64,000 nt of DNA. Origin: CAURNT01 sp963539215. Lineage in GTDB: Bacteria > Fusobacteriota > Fusobacteriia > Fusobacteriales > Leptotrichiaceae. Under the pieces are notes generated by a model. It was not told the DNA's origin. It ran no database searches and worked only from the letters and a program-made list of their open reading frames with translations. Both the position numbers and the translations under genes were made by a program. Location of the stretch: NCBI GenBank assembly GCA_963539215.1, contig CAUTJT010000007.1:1-64000 (forward strand), in the 5' to 3' direction. Shown one piece after another: positions 26,874-35,501 of this stretch (its first letter is position 1; each line of letters opens with the position of its first letter).

Positions 26874-26960
26874 TGGCGGGTGGACAGAGATTCGAACTCT
26901 GACAGCTTGCGCTTTCGCCGGTTTTCAAGACCGGTCCCTTAGCCATTCGGACATCCACCC
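26874..26960 (-). tRNA. tRNA-Ser (TGA)
   Basis: 87-nt class II tRNA with a long variable arm (GGCGAAAGCGCAAGCT region), anticodon loop CTTGAAA (TGA) and encoded CCA. Confidence 0.96.
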
Positions 26961-26981
26961 AAATTAATATATAAAAAAATG

Positions 26982-27056
26982 TGGTAGGCCCTAGGAGAAT
27001 CGAACTCCTGTTTTTAGGATGAAAACCTAATGTCCTGACCACTAGACGAAGGGCCC
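26982..27056 (-). tRNA. tRNA-Glu (TTC)
   Basis: 75 nt with acceptor GGGCCCT, anticodon stem TTAGG/CCTAA, loop TTTTCAT (TTC) and encoded CCA. Confidence 0.96.
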
Positions 27057-27066
27057 ACAAAAAAAA

Positions 27067-27143
27067 TGGTGGATCCAGCTGGACTTGAACCAGCGACCAC
27101 ACGGTTATGAGCCGTGTGCTCTAACCAACTGAGCTATGGATCC
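27067..27143 (-). tRNA. tRNA-Ile2 (CAT, lysidine type)
   Basis: 77 nt, anticodon CAT. The paired first base (G1-C72) excludes the initiator, and the anticodon arm CGGCTCATAACCG matches the Ile2 pattern rather than elongator Met. Decoding AUA would need lysidine at C34, made by TilS, which is not in this window. Confidence 0.8.
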
Positions 27144-27148
27144 ATAAA

Positions 27149-27225
27149 TGGCGTGCCTGAAGAGATTCGAACTCCTGGCCCACAGCTTAGAAGGCTGTTG
27201 CTCTATCCTACTGAGCTACAGGCAC
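27149..27225 (-). tRNA. tRNA-Arg (TCT)
   Basis: 77 nt with acceptor GTGCCTG, anticodon loop CTTCTAA (TCT) and encoded CCA. It reads AGA/AGG, the main Arg codons in AT-rich genomes. Confidence 0.96.
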
Positions 27226-27264
27226 ATATATACGACCATCTTCTGTTTCTACAAAAAAATTAAA

Positions 27265-27340
27265 TGGTGAGTCATACTGGAATCGAACCAGTGACACCTT
27301 GATTAAAAGTCAAGTGCTCTACCGACTGAGCTAATGACTC
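27265..27340 (-). tRNA. tRNA-Lys (TTT)
   Basis: 76 nt with acceptor GAGTCAT, anticodon loop CTTTTAA (TTT) and encoded CCA. About 40 bp of non-coding sequence separates it from tRNA-Arg. Confidence 0.96.
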
Positions 27341-27346
27341 ACACTA

Positions 27347-27422
27347 TGGAGCGGGAAACGAGGTTCGAACTCGCGACATTCAGCTTGGAAGGCTGACACT
27401 CTACCAACTGAGTTATTCCCGC
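27347..27422 (-). tRNA. tRNA-Gly (TCC), second copy
   Basis: 76 nt with anticodon loop CTTCCAA (TCC) and encoded CCA. It is identical at every base to the tRNA-Gly at 2-77. Confidence 0.96.
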
Positions 27423-27452
27423 ACATCTCTATCTCTTTTTTTTAGTTCACTT

Positions 27453-27529
<77 letters not shown>

Positions 27530-27538
27530 ATATTTAAA

Positions 27539-27624
27539 TGGTGCCTCGGGCCGGACTCGAACCGGCACGGGATTGCTCCCACAGGATTTTAAGTCCTGTG
27601 TGTCTACCATTTCACCACCAAGGC
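27539..27624 (-). tRNA. tRNA-Leu (TAA)
   Basis: 86-nt class II tRNA with acceptor GCCTTGG, anticodon stem CAGGA/TCCTG, loop CTTAAAA (TAA), a long variable arm and encoded CCA. A separate promoter lies directly upstream. Confidence 0.95.
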
Positions 27625-27645
27625 TCACTTATCGTGACAATATTT

Positions 27646-27674
27646 ATATTATCATATTTTTAATTTCTTGTCAA
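27646..27674 (-). promoter_or_regulatory. Internal promoter ahead of tRNA-Leu
   Basis: Minus strand TTGACA (27669-27674), 17-bp spacer ending in ATATGA, TAATAT (27646-27651), then AAATATTGTCA. It is nearly identical in the -10 region and downstream bases to the promoters at 178-206 and 27777-27805. Confidence 0.85.
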
Positions 27675-27684
27675 GAAAAAATTT

Positions 27685-27761
27685 TGGTGCCTAAGAAAGG
27701 ATTCGAACCTTCGACCCTGCGGGTATGAACCGCATGCTCTAGCCAACTGAGCTACCTAGGC
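27685..27761 (-). tRNA. Elongator tRNA-Met (CAT)
   Basis: 77 nt with acceptor GCCTAGG, anticodon stem TGCGG/CCGCA and loop TTCATAC (CAT). The GGCTAGAGC D-arm and GGTTCATACCC arm match elongator Met. First gene of the array. Confidence 0.88.
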
Positions 27762-27776
27762 ACACTGACAATAATT

Positions 27777-27805
27777 ATATTATCATAAAAATAGCTACTT
27801 GTCAA
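27777..27805 (-). promoter_or_regulatory. Main promoter of the tRNA array
   Basis: Minus strand TTGACA (27800-27805), 17-bp spacer, TAATAT (27777-27782), then AATTATTGTCA. Consensus -35 and ideal spacing suit a stable-RNA promoter. Confidence 0.87.
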
Positions 27806-27831
27806 TAAAAAAGCTTTAAATATTTTAGATT

Positions 27832-27866
27832 TTTTAAAAAACTAGGAATCCATACGGATCCCTAGT
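27832..27866 (-). terminator. Terminator of the pta-ackA-oxidoreductase operon
   Basis: Minus strand ACTAGGGATCC, 4-base loop, GGATTCCTAGT (one mismatch), then TTTTTT. It begins 5 bases after the stop codon. Confidence 0.85.
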
Positions 27867-27870
27867 ATAT

Positions 27871-29229
27871 TTATACCATTAAATCATTTAAACTTTCTGT
27901 TAAAGTAGGATGAGTATATATATAATCTCTTAATACTGAAGATTTAATTTTTTCACTAATAGCTAGAGATAATAAATTTATAATCTCATGTGATTCTGAA
28001 TTAAACATTACCGCACCTATTATTTCATCTTCTTTATTAACTAAAACTTTAGAGAATCCTTCTGTTTCTCTTAAAACATGAGCTTTAGGTATTCCTGCTG
28101 TTAGCATATATTTAACACTATACTCAACACCTAATTTAGTTGCTTCTTTTTCATTTAATCCTACTCTTGAATAAGGTGGTTCAATAAATGTAGATGTCGG
28201 TATTAAACTTCTATCTTTTAAAGTTCTATGAGTTGATATACCTAATAATTGAGGAAGTATAATTCTACTATCATCTAATGATACATAAGTAAATTGTGGA
28301 CCTCCTTTAACATCACCTGCTGCCCATATACCTTTAACACTTGTTTCTAAATTATCATTTACTTTAATTTCTTTTCTATCAGTAAGTTCTATATCAGTAT
28401 TTTCTAATCCCAATCCATTTATATTAGGAACTCTTCCTGCAGAAATTAAAACAAAATCAAACTCTTCTTCTTTTTCTTCACCATCTTTAGAATATTTAAC
28501 TTTAACTCTATCCCCATCTTCAAATTTTAAAATTGGACTAGAGAAGCTAAATTTAATTCCTTTATTTTCTAAAACTGTTTTAACGAATTCTGCATCTTTT
28601 TCATCTTCACTAGGTAAAAAAGTATTATCAAACTGGAATATAGAAACCTCACTACCAAAACTTGAAAACATTGAAGCAAATTCAAGACCTATAAATCCTG
28701 AACCATAAACTAATAATTTTTTAGGTAATTCCTTTAGATTTAATATTTCATTACTATATCCTATTTTATTATTATCAATACCTGGTATATTTAATTTTCT
28801 AGATTCAGAACCAGTATTAATTACTATATTTTGAGAAGTTAATACTTCATCTCCAACTTTTATTTCTTTATTAGATATAAACTTAGCTTCACCATTATAT
28901 ACATCAACATTAGGATTATCTGCTAAAAGACCATAATTTTTATTATTTAGTTTATTTACTAAAATTATTTTTTCTTCCATAGCTTTTTTAAAATAAGCAT
29001 TATTAACATCATAATTTCTTTCTAATCCAAGTTTAGTCATTTCATGTACTAAATGGGCACTATTTGCAAGAGATTTAGTGGGAAGACATCCAACATTTAT
29101 ACAAGTTCCTCCATACATTTTAGGATCTTTTTCTACTATTGCAACCTTTTTGCCTTGTTTCGCCATTTTAGCAGCTAATGTTTTACCTGCTTTACCCCAT
29201 CCTAATACTACTAAATCATATTCTTTCAT
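27871..29229 (-). CDS. FAD-dependent disulfide oxidoreductase (RclA/MerA-like)
   Basis: 452 residues, class I pyridine nucleotide-disulfide oxidoreductase. An N-terminal FAD Rossmann fold (VVLGWGKAGKTLAAKMA) precedes the redox motif GGTCINVGCLPTKS with two Cys four residues apart. An NAD(P) fold (LLVYGSGFIGLEFASMF), a second FAD block GIWAAGDVKGG and a dimerisation domain ending YTHPTLTESLNDL follow. The ending lacks the extra Cys pair of MerA and looks like RclA, a flavoenzyme for reactive chlorine or copper stress; lipoamide dehydrogenase is less likely because no 2-oxoacid dehydrogenase genes are nearby. Third gene of the pta-ackA operon, 13 nt after ackA. Confidence 0.82.
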   Translation of the reverse strand: MKEYDLVVLGWGKAGKTLAAKMAKQGKKVAIVEKDPKMYGGTCINVGCLPTKSLANSAHLVHEMTKLGLERNYDVNNAYFKKAMEEKIILVNKLNNKNYGLLADNPNVDVYNGEAKFISNKEIKVGDEVLTSQNIVINTGSESRKLNIPGIDNNKIGYSNEILNLKELPKKLLVYGSGFIGLEFASMFSSFGSEVSIFQFDNTFLPSEDEKDAEFVKTVLENKGIKFSFSSPILKFEDGDRVKVKYSKDGEEKEEEFDFVLISAGRVPNINGLGLENTDIELTDRKEIKVNDNLETSVKGIWAAGDVKGGPQFTYVSLDDSRIILPQLLGISTHRTLKDRSLIPTSTFIEPPYSRVGLNEKEATKLGVEYSVKYMLTAGIPKAHVLRETEGFSKVLVNKEDEIIGAVMFNSESHEIINLLSLAISEKIKSSVLRDYIYTHPTLTESLNDLMV

Positions 29230-29242
29230 AAAATTACATCTC

Positions 29243-30442
29243 CTATTTATTTTGTGATAATCTATAAGTATCTTTAGCTATCATCATTTCTTCAGCTGTT
29301 TCTATTTTATATATTTTAACCTTAGATTCAGGTTTTGAATATTCAACATTTCCAGAAATTCTTTCATTATTTTTTTCATAATCTAATTCTATACCTAAAA
29401 ATTCTAAACCTTCAAATATTCCTTCACGAGCATAAGCTGCATTTTCTCCTATACCTCCAGTTACGGCTATAGCATCAACACCTCCTAAAGCTACTATATA
29501 TGAACCTATATATGATCTAATTCTATAACGCCACATATCATAAGCAAGCTTAGCTCTTTCATCTCCTGATTTTACTCCATTTTGTATATCTCTAAAGTCA
29601 GAACTCTTACCAAATATACCTAAGAATCCTGATTTTTTATTCATTCTAGCATCTATTTCTTTAATATCTAGTCCTCTTTTTTGCATAACATAAAGAACTG
29701 CTGCTGGATCTATATCTCCACAACGAGTACCCATCATTATACCTGCAAGAGGCGTAAGTCCCATAGATGTATCTATAACTTTACCATTTTTTACAGCACT
29801 TATTGATGCGCCATTACCTAAATGACACACTATTATCTTAGAATCCTTTTTACCTAAAAGATCTGCTACTACTTCTGAAACATATTTATGACTAGTTCCG
29901 TGGAATCCATATTTTCTAACTTTTAATTCTTCATAATCTTCTAAAGGTAGAGGATAAGTATACACAGCTTTTTCCATAGTTTGATGGAAAGCAGTATCAA
30001 ATACAGCAACATTTGGTTTACCTGGTAATAATTCTCTCATAACTTTTATACCCATAACATTTGCTGGATTATGTAATGGAGCAAGTTCTGAAATTTCTTC
30101 TAATTTTCTTATAACTTCATCATCTACTAAAACTGAATCATCAAAATATTCTCCTCCATGAACAACTCTATGCCCTACAGCTTCTACTTCATTTACCGTT
30201 TTTATTACACCATGTTCACCTGTTAATTCATGTAAAACTAAATCTATTGCAACCTTATGGTTATTTAATGGTTCAGGTCTTTCTATAACTTGATAAGAAT
30301 CAACTAAATTTTTATATGTAAATATTGGATCTGATATACCAATTCTTTCACATATTCCCTTAGCTAATGTTTTATTTCCCTCTATATCAATTAATTCAAA
30401 TTTTAATGATGAACTTCCACTATTTATTACTAATACTTTCAT
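29243..30442 (-). CDS. ackA: Acetate kinase
   Basis: 399 residues, normal length. It makes acetate and ATP from acetyl phosphate and ADP. ASKHA-fold signatures are the N-terminal NSGSSSLKFEL, HRVVHGGE, the catalytic-region VFDTAFHQTM, CHLGNGASISAV and the C-terminal GGIGENAAYAREG. It follows pta by 14 nt, giving substrate-level phosphorylation from acetyl-CoA. Confidence 0.98.
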   Translation of the reverse strand: MKVLVINSGSSSLKFELIDIEGNKTLAKGICERIGISDPIFTYKNLVDSYQVIERPEPLNNHKVAIDLVLHELTGEHGVIKTVNEVEAVGHRVVHGGEYFDDSVLVDDEVIRKLEEISELAPLHNPANVMGIKVMRELLPGKPNVAVFDTAFHQTMEKAVYTYPLPLEDYEELKVRKYGFHGTSHKYVSEVVADLLGKKDSKIIVCHLGNGASISAVKNGKVIDTSMGLTPLAGIMMGTRCGDIDPAAVLYVMQKRGLDIKEIDARMNKKSGFLGIFGKSSDFRDIQNGVKSGDERAKLAYDMWRYRIRSYIGSYIVALGGVDAIAVTGGIGENAAYAREGIFEGLEFLGIELDYEKNNERISGNVEYSKPESKVKIYKIETAEEMMIAKDTYRLSQNK

Positions 30443-30456
30443 ACTTATATACTCTC

Positions 30457-31485
30457 CTATAATGTTAAAATTTCACAAAATTCTGCTGCTTCTGCACAAG
30501 TTATAGCAACTACATCTACTATATCATCTACACTACATCCACGTGATAAATCATGTACTGGTCTTGCAAGACCTTGTATTAATGGACCTAAAGCTTTTGC
30601 TTTAGCAAATCTTTGCACAAGTTTATATCCTATATTTCCAGAACAAAGATCAGGGAATATTAAAACATTTGCACTACCTGCTACATTTGAACCTTTTGCT
30701 TTTTGACTAGCAACTTCTGGAACTATAGCTGCATCTAATTGTAATTCTCCATCAAATTCAAAATCAACTTTTCTTTCTTCTAAAATTTTATATGCTTCCC
30801 TCATTTTAGTAACTTGCTCCCCTTCGGCTGAACCTTTAGTTGAATAAGTTAAAAGTGCAACTTTAGGAGTTTGTATTTTTGCAATAAAACGAGCTTTTTC
30901 AACAGCAGATTCTGCTATATCCGCTATTTGAGGAGCTGTTGGATTAGGTAGGACTCCACAATCTGAGAATATTAAAGTACCATTTTCTCCATATTCTGTT
31001 GTATCCGTTAACATAACAAAAGAACTTGAAATTGTTTTAAGTCCCTTTCTTGGTCCTATAACTTGAATTGCAGCTCTTAATACACTTGCAGTTGGTGAAC
31101 ATGAACCTGCTACCATACCATCTGCTACACAATTTCTAACAAGCATAGCTCCAAAAAATCTTGGATCATTAATCATTATTTGACGCGCTTGTTCTTCAGT
31201 CATACCTTTTTTAGATCTTAAGTGAACAAGTTGTCTTATGAATTCTGGAGTTTTTTCATAAGATAATGGATCTATAATTTGAATACCTTCTAAAGAAACA
31301 CCAATTTTTGCAGCTTCTTCTCTTACTTGATAATCTTTACCTACTAATATTATATTAGCAAATCCTTCATTTTTGATTTTTTCAGCTGCTCTTAAGACTC
31401 TTTCATCTTCCGACTCAGGAAGAACTACTGTCTTAGCAAACGCTTTTTCCGTTTCTTTTATCTTTTCAATTAAATCTACTGCCAT
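30457..31485 (-). CDS. pta: Phosphate acetyltransferase
   Basis: 342 residues from the ATG at 31485; an adjacent ATG three bases earlier is only 2 nt from AGGAGG and so less suitable. Short-form Pta without the DRTGG regulatory domain. Motifs are VVLPESEDERVLRAAEKI at the start, RNCVADGMVAGS, and the CoA/phosphate region NVLIFPDLCSGNIGYKLVQRF. It converts acetyl-CoA to acetyl phosphate. First gene of pta-ackA-oxidoreductase. Confidence 0.97.
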   Translation of the reverse strand: MAVDLIEKIKETEKAFAKTVVLPESEDERVLRAAEKIKNEGFANIILVGKDYQVREEAAKIGVSLEGIQIIDPLSYEKTPEFIRQLVHLRSKKGMTEEQARQIMINDPRFFGAMLVRNCVADGMVAGSCSPTASVLRAAIQVIGPRKGLKTISSSFVMLTDTTEYGENGTLIFSDCGVLPNPTAPQIADIAESAVEKARFIAKIQTPKVALLTYSTKGSAEGEQVTKMREAYKILEERKVDFEFDGELQLDAAIVPEVASQKAKGSNVAGSANVLIFPDLCSGNIGYKLVQRFAKAKALGPLIQGLARPVHDLSRGCSVDDIVDVVAITCAEAAEFCEILTL

Positions 31486-31537
31486 CATAGCCTCCTAATA
31501 TTTTATTCAACATTTTATTTAACATTTTCTCGATTTT

Positions 31538-31566
31538 ATTTTACAATAAATACTAATTTTAAGCAA
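31538..31566 (-). promoter_or_regulatory. Putative promoter of pta
   Basis: Minus strand TTGCTT (31561-31566), 17-bp spacer, TAAAAT (31538-31543), about 50 bp before the start codon. Confidence 0.55.
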
Positions 31567-31658
31567 CTTTAATTTTAATTACTAATATATTTTTCATATA
31601 TTTGCACAAATTTTATCTGTTTTTGTTTTTTCAATTCATTAAAGTTTCATATAATGCA

Positions 31659-32552
31659 CTACATAAACATTTCATTCACAAAATCATGGAAGTCAAAAAT
31701 TTTTAAATCATTTTCTCCTTCACCAACACCTAAAAATTTAACAGGTTTTTGTAATTCCGATACTATAGGAAATATTATACCCCCTTTTGCAGTTCCATCA
31801 AACTTAGTCAATATTATACCAGATATATTAGATATAGAATTGAATATTCTTGCTTGCTCTAATCCGTTTTGACCTGTAGTTGAATCTATTACTATTAAAG
31901 ATTCATATTCGTCAACATTTTGTTTTATTATTTTGTCAATTTTTTCAAGTTCTTTCATTAAATCTACTTTATTATGTAATCTACCAGCCGTATCTATAAT
32001 AGCAACATCATAATTCTGAGATTTTGCAAAATTTAAAGTATCATAAACAACAGCAGCTGGATCTGATCCTTGTTTTTGTTTTACAAGTTCAACACCTGCA
32101 CGATTACTCCAAACTTCAACTTGTTCTATAGCCGCAGCTCTAAAAGTATCCGCCGCTCCTATAACAACCTTTTTACCTTGTTTTTTAAACATAAGTGCCA
32201 TTTTACCAATAGAAGTTGTTTTACCTACTCCATTAACTCCTATAACAACTATTACATTTAATTTTCCACTTTGTATATTCAATTCATTATTTTCAGAAAT
32301 AGATAATCTTTCTATTAATATATTTTTTAATTCATCATACATTAATTCTCTAGTTTTTATACCTTTAGTTCTAACTTTCTTTTCTAATTCTTGAACAACA
32401 TCTAAGGTCATATTCATACCTAAATCAGATTGAATTAGAATTTCTTCCAATTCTTCATATATATCATCAGTTATAGGAGTTCCTGTAAAGAAATCCTTAA
32501 TTTTAGTAAAAAATCCTTTTTTAGGTTTTATTAATAAATCATTTAATCCCAT
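31659..32552 (-). CDS. ftsY: Signal recognition particle receptor FtsY
   Basis: 297 residues, essentially only the NG domains without the long acidic N-terminal A region of some homologues. GTPase motifs are G1 GVNGVGKTTSIGK, AADTFRAAAIEQ, IDTAGR, TKFDGTAKGG and GVGEGENDL. It docks ribosome-SRP complexes at the membrane. AAGGAGA precedes the ATG, and the start overlaps the tsaB end by 14 nt. Confidence 0.97.
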   Translation of the reverse strand: MGLNDLLIKPKKGFFTKIKDFFTGTPITDDIYEELEEILIQSDLGMNMTLDVVQELEKKVRTKGIKTRELMYDELKNILIERLSISENNELNIQSGKLNVIVVIGVNGVGKTTSIGKMALMFKKQGKKVVIGAADTFRAAAIEQVEVWSNRAGVELVKQKQGSDPAAVVYDTLNFAKSQNYDVAIIDTAGRLHNKVDLMKELEKIDKIIKQNVDEYESLIVIDSTTGQNGLEQARIFNSISNISGIILTKFDGTAKGGIIFPIVSELQKPVKFLGVGEGENDLKIFDFHDFVNEMFM

Positions 32553-33213
32553 CTTTCTCCTTCTCTGCCTGTGATTTTTCTAAATAATCTGGCACTAAAT
32601 TTAATAAATCTACCTTTTCTAAAAAACCATCTTTTAACATATCATAAAATATGCATGAATTAAGTCTTAAGAAATTATCTGATAATTCTAATTTTATGTT
32701 ATTATCTTCTATTTTTTTTCTATAAGTAATAGCTCCATCACCAATTAATTTATATCCTTTATTTAAAACTAAACATATTATTTCATCCATATTAGACTTA
32801 AATCTTTCTCCTACTAGTTTACCTTTTTCATATATACCAGCATATACCTTTTCTTTATTAGAATCTATTATAGCTATAATTTTATCTTTATATATATTAT
32901 ATCCTTGATAAGCTAAAGCATCTAATTCATTAACAGTATATATATTAACATTCTTTCTTTCTGCAAAAATACCTTTTATTAAAGCAGATGATATTCTAAC
33001 ACCAGTGAATGACCCAGGACCTATAGATATAACAACATCAGTAACATCAGATAATTTCTTATTTGTAAAAGTAAATAAGCTCATCAATTCATCCACTATA
33101 TATGTAGAATGTGTTTTTTTTACATTTATATTAATATTTCCAAGCATAACATCATTTTCATATAAAGAAAGTGAAGCTAATTTTGTTGAAGTAGTAATTA
33201 AAAGTGTCAACAT
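32539..33213 (-). CDS. tsaB: tRNA threonylcarbamoyladenosine biosynthesis protein TsaB
   Basis: 224 residues from the ATG at 33213 (AAAGGGG upstream); an upstream extension crosses the promoter and is rejected. ASKHA-type fold with LLITTSTKLASLSLYE at the start and the diagnostic IGPGSFTGVRISSALIKG. It is a partner of TsaD and TsaE in making t6A37 of ANN-decoding tRNAs, several of which are in the array at 26794-27761 (Lys, Ile2, Met, Arg-TCT). Confidence 0.93.
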   Translation of the reverse strand: MLTLLITTSTKLASLSLYENDVMLGNININVKKTHSTYIVDELMSLFTFTNKKLSDVTDVVISIGPGSFTGVRISSALIKGIFAERKNVNIYTVNELDALAYQGYNIYKDKIIAIIDSNKEKVYAGIYEKGKLVGERFKSNMDEIICLVLNKGYKLIGDGAITYRKKIEDNNIKLELSDNFLRLNSCIFYDMLKDGFLEKVDLLNLVPDYLEKSQAEKEKDGIK

Positions 33214-33239
33214 AATTTCCCCTTTCAAATAAACAAAAA

Positions 33240-33275
33240 ATGGTATAATATCCATTCCTTTTAATATTATACCAT
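33240..33275 (-). terminator. Terminator of the His-rich outer-membrane protein gene, carrying the tsaB -10
   Basis: Perfect inverted repeat with 12-bp arms ATGGTATAATAT / ATATTATACCAT and a 12-bp loop, followed on the minus strand by TTTTTTG. The first arm holds the TATAAT used by the tsaB promoter. Confidence 0.7.
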
Positions 33276-33294
33276 ACTTTATTATTAATTGTAA
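33266..33294 (-). promoter_or_regulatory. Promoter of tsaB-ftsY
   Basis: Minus strand TTACAA (33289-33294), 17-bp spacer, TATAAT (33266-33271). The -10 lies inside the terminator stem of the upstream gene. Confidence 0.65.
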
Positions 33295-33302
33295 TTAAAG
33301 AC

Positions 33303-35285
33303 TTACCAATTATATTTAAGCCCTAAATTTATTTTATATTTAGTTTTCTTATATTTTAAATTTTCATCTTTTTCTTTATATTGGTGACCATTTTTATTTG
33401 TTACACTTTGACCAAATATATTATCCATTTCTAATTTAGATTCAAATTTCATATTCTCTATTATAGGCATGTCTAATTCTATATATGGTTTAACATTATA
33501 TCCTTGGCCTATAACTAATTTATCTTTTTCTAAATCTTTTTCAACACTTTCTGATTTTCTAAATTCTAAATTAGCTCCTAAAACTAATCCACCCTTAAAT
33601 CTTATTCCATTTTCAAATCTTAAATAGCTTACATCTAATTTAGTGCCAACTACATTATTAAATCCTATTATTTTATCATTTTCATAATTTATTTCATTTT
33701 TATTTTCTAAAATAATATTTGTAGAAATTCCTTTTTTGAATTTGATAGAATTTTTTAAAGAAGTATCATTTTTAATATCCATATCTATATCATCTTCTGA
33801 TATTTTTCTATCTATTTTAAATTTATTTTCTAATTCTAAATTTAATTTCTTAGAGTTTATTTTTGTTATATTTTCAAGCTTAATTTCTTTCATATCTTTT
33901 TCAATATATTTTTCTGGATTTGTAGAAGAATAAGACATAACACCCATATATTCTTTATTTTCCTCGTTTTTAAAATAATAATAATCATGCATACTACTCA
34001 AATCATTACCATCTACAACATTAGTAATCATGTTTACATAATCAGCTTGATTTTCTTTTAACCCTCTATTTTCTTCTAAAGAATAATAAGATCCTCTAGC
34101 TATATACTTTCTATCAGAATCTTCTGTTTTAGTATATTTATATTCTAACTTCGTATAATTTGAAATATCAAACCCTAAACCAAATACATCACTTTTCTTT
34201 AAATTAGTTGATAATTTCAAATTGAAAGTATCAATTTTTTTATCAAACTCTAATTTTGCATTATTCAAAGGTGTTTTTCTGTAGTTACCTGTATGATCAA
34301 AGCTTACATAAAACTTAGCTTGTTCAAGCTTATCATGACTATGATCTAAAACCTCCCAAAATTCATGGTATCTCTTTTTTTCTATATTATAGTCTAAACT
34401 AGCTTCTATTCCATTTTTAAAATTATATCTTTCCTTTATTACATCTAATTGTATTTTGTTATTTACACCTAAATTAAAGAAAAGATTTGAATCAACTTTT
34501 GTTTTTAATTCACTAGTTATATCTAAATAATATGGGTTATATACATTTTTAAGAGCAAACTTAGGCCTTATATTAAAAGATATATTATCATTTAAAACAA
34601 ATATATATTTACCTTCAAAAATAGATGATAAAGGAGAATATTCAATATTTCCTATTCTATGACCATTAGGCATTAAAGTATATTTAAAACTTTTTTTATC
34701 ATCAGGTTCATACTTAAATCCTAAAGTAAATCTAGGCCCCCTAACTTTATTTTGTTTATTTGTTATATATCTTTCAAGTTTAAAATCATCTTTATTTTCT
34801 CCATGTTCTTCTTCGCCATGTTCATGATTATGATTATGTTCGTGAGAATGTTCATGATCATGATCATGTTCTCCTTCTTCATGACTATGTTCATGCCCAC
34901 CTGCATCAGATTCATCTACATTAGGATCACCTATATAATCTGAAGAACCATCAATCCTTGTATAAGGAAGCTCTCCATTAAGATTTTCATCATCTTTTAT
35001 ATTTACATAATTACTTGGAACATATTTACCATCATCTTTTTTAAAAGTTCTTTCTGTATAATAATAAATAGGTTTTACATCATATATATTTTTTTGATCT
35101 AAATTGGCGCTAACATTAAAAATAAAATTATCATTTACACTCATTTTCAAATCAAACGGTGTAAATTTTGAACTCATCTTACCTTTTTCTCCATCCAATT
35201 CAAGTTTAGAATTAAATTCATATTTAACATTATTAGCTACAGACAAGCTAGATAATATCATAACTGCTAAAAAACTTTTTTTCAC
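33303..35285 (-). CDS. Outer-membrane beta-barrel protein with a His-rich segment
   Basis: 660 residues from a GTG at 35285. AAGGAG lies 9 nt before it; a TTG farther up would place that site inside the gene. A signal peptide (KKSFLAVMILSSLSVA) is followed by alternating amphipathic strands to the last residue, Trp, in the C-terminal YKINLGLKYNW, typical of outer-membrane barrels. Residues 131-161 hold 13 His with many Asp/Glu, a likely metal-binding surface or periplasmic loop. No TonB plug domain was recognised. A metal-related porin or receptor is an inference; the family was not identified. Confidence 0.75.
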   Translation of the reverse strand: MKKSFLAVMILSSLSVANNVKYEFNSKLELDGEKGKMSSKFTPFDLKMSVNDNFIFNVSANLDQKNIYDVKPIYYYTERTFKKDDGKYVPSNYVNIKDDENLNGELPYTRIDGSSDYIGDPNVDESDAGGHEHSHEEGEHDHDHEHSHEHNHNHEHGEEEHGENKDDFKLERYITNKQNKVRGPRFTLGFKYEPDDKKSFKYTLMPNGHRIGNIEYSPLSSIFEGKYIFVLNDNISFNIRPKFALKNVYNPYYLDITSELKTKVDSNLFFNLGVNNKIQLDVIKERYNFKNGIEASLDYNIEKKRYHEFWEVLDHSHDKLEQAKFYVSFDHTGNYRKTPLNNAKLEFDKKIDTFNLKLSTNLKKSDVFGLGFDISNYTKLEYKYTKTEDSDRKYIARGSYYSLEENRGLKENQADYVNMITNVVDGNDLSSMHDYYYFKNEENKEYMGVMSYSSTNPEKYIEKDMKEIKLENITKINSKKLNLELENKFKIDRKISEDDIDMDIKNDTSLKNSIKFKKGISTNIILENKNEINYENDKIIGFNNVVGTKLDVSYLRFENGIRFKGGLVLGANLEFRKSESVEKDLEKDKLVIGQGYNVKPYIELDMPIIENMKFESKLEMDNIFGQSVTNKNGHQYKEKDENLKYKKTKYKINLGLKYNW

Positions 35286-35319
35286 TAAAAATCTCTCCTT
35301 CAAAACTAATTTTAATTGA

Positions 35320-35347
35320 ATTATACACTATTTCAAATATATTTCAA
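35320..35347 (-). promoter_or_regulatory. Promoter of the His-rich outer-membrane protein gene
   Basis: Minus strand TTGAAA (35342-35347), 16-bp spacer, TATAAT (35320-35325), about 35 bp before the GTG start. Confidence 0.65.
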
Positions 35348-35452
35348 GCGCTTAAATTCAGTGTTAAAGGCTCTTTTACTTATTTTATTTATTGTTTATA
35401 CAATATAAAAAAAATTAAAAAAATCAGTCTAAATATAAAATTTTATTTTCAT

Positions 35453-35492
35453 AAAAAAAATAGGATTATCTAAAATTTTAGATAATCCTATT
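35453..35492 (-). terminator. Terminator of the triple-MliC lipoprotein gene
   Basis: A 34-bp perfect palindrome (35459-35492, arms beginning AATAGGATTATC) with T residues downstream on the minus strand. Confidence 0.85.
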
Positions 35493-35501
35493 AATATTTT
35501 A

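Noticed and set aside
26860..27102. Open frame on the minus strand across tRNA-Ser and tRNA-Glu
   Set aside because: Overlaps structured tRNA genes and has no start signal; not a protein gene.
27871..29229. Dihydrolipoamide dehydrogenase or mercuric reductase
   Set aside because: No 2-oxoacid dehydrogenase genes nearby, and no C-terminal Cys pair as in MerA; RclA-like ending fits better.
33240..33275. Palindrome as a bidirectional promoter
   Set aside because: No plus-strand gene lies downstream, and the T run after the stem fits a terminator on the minus strand.
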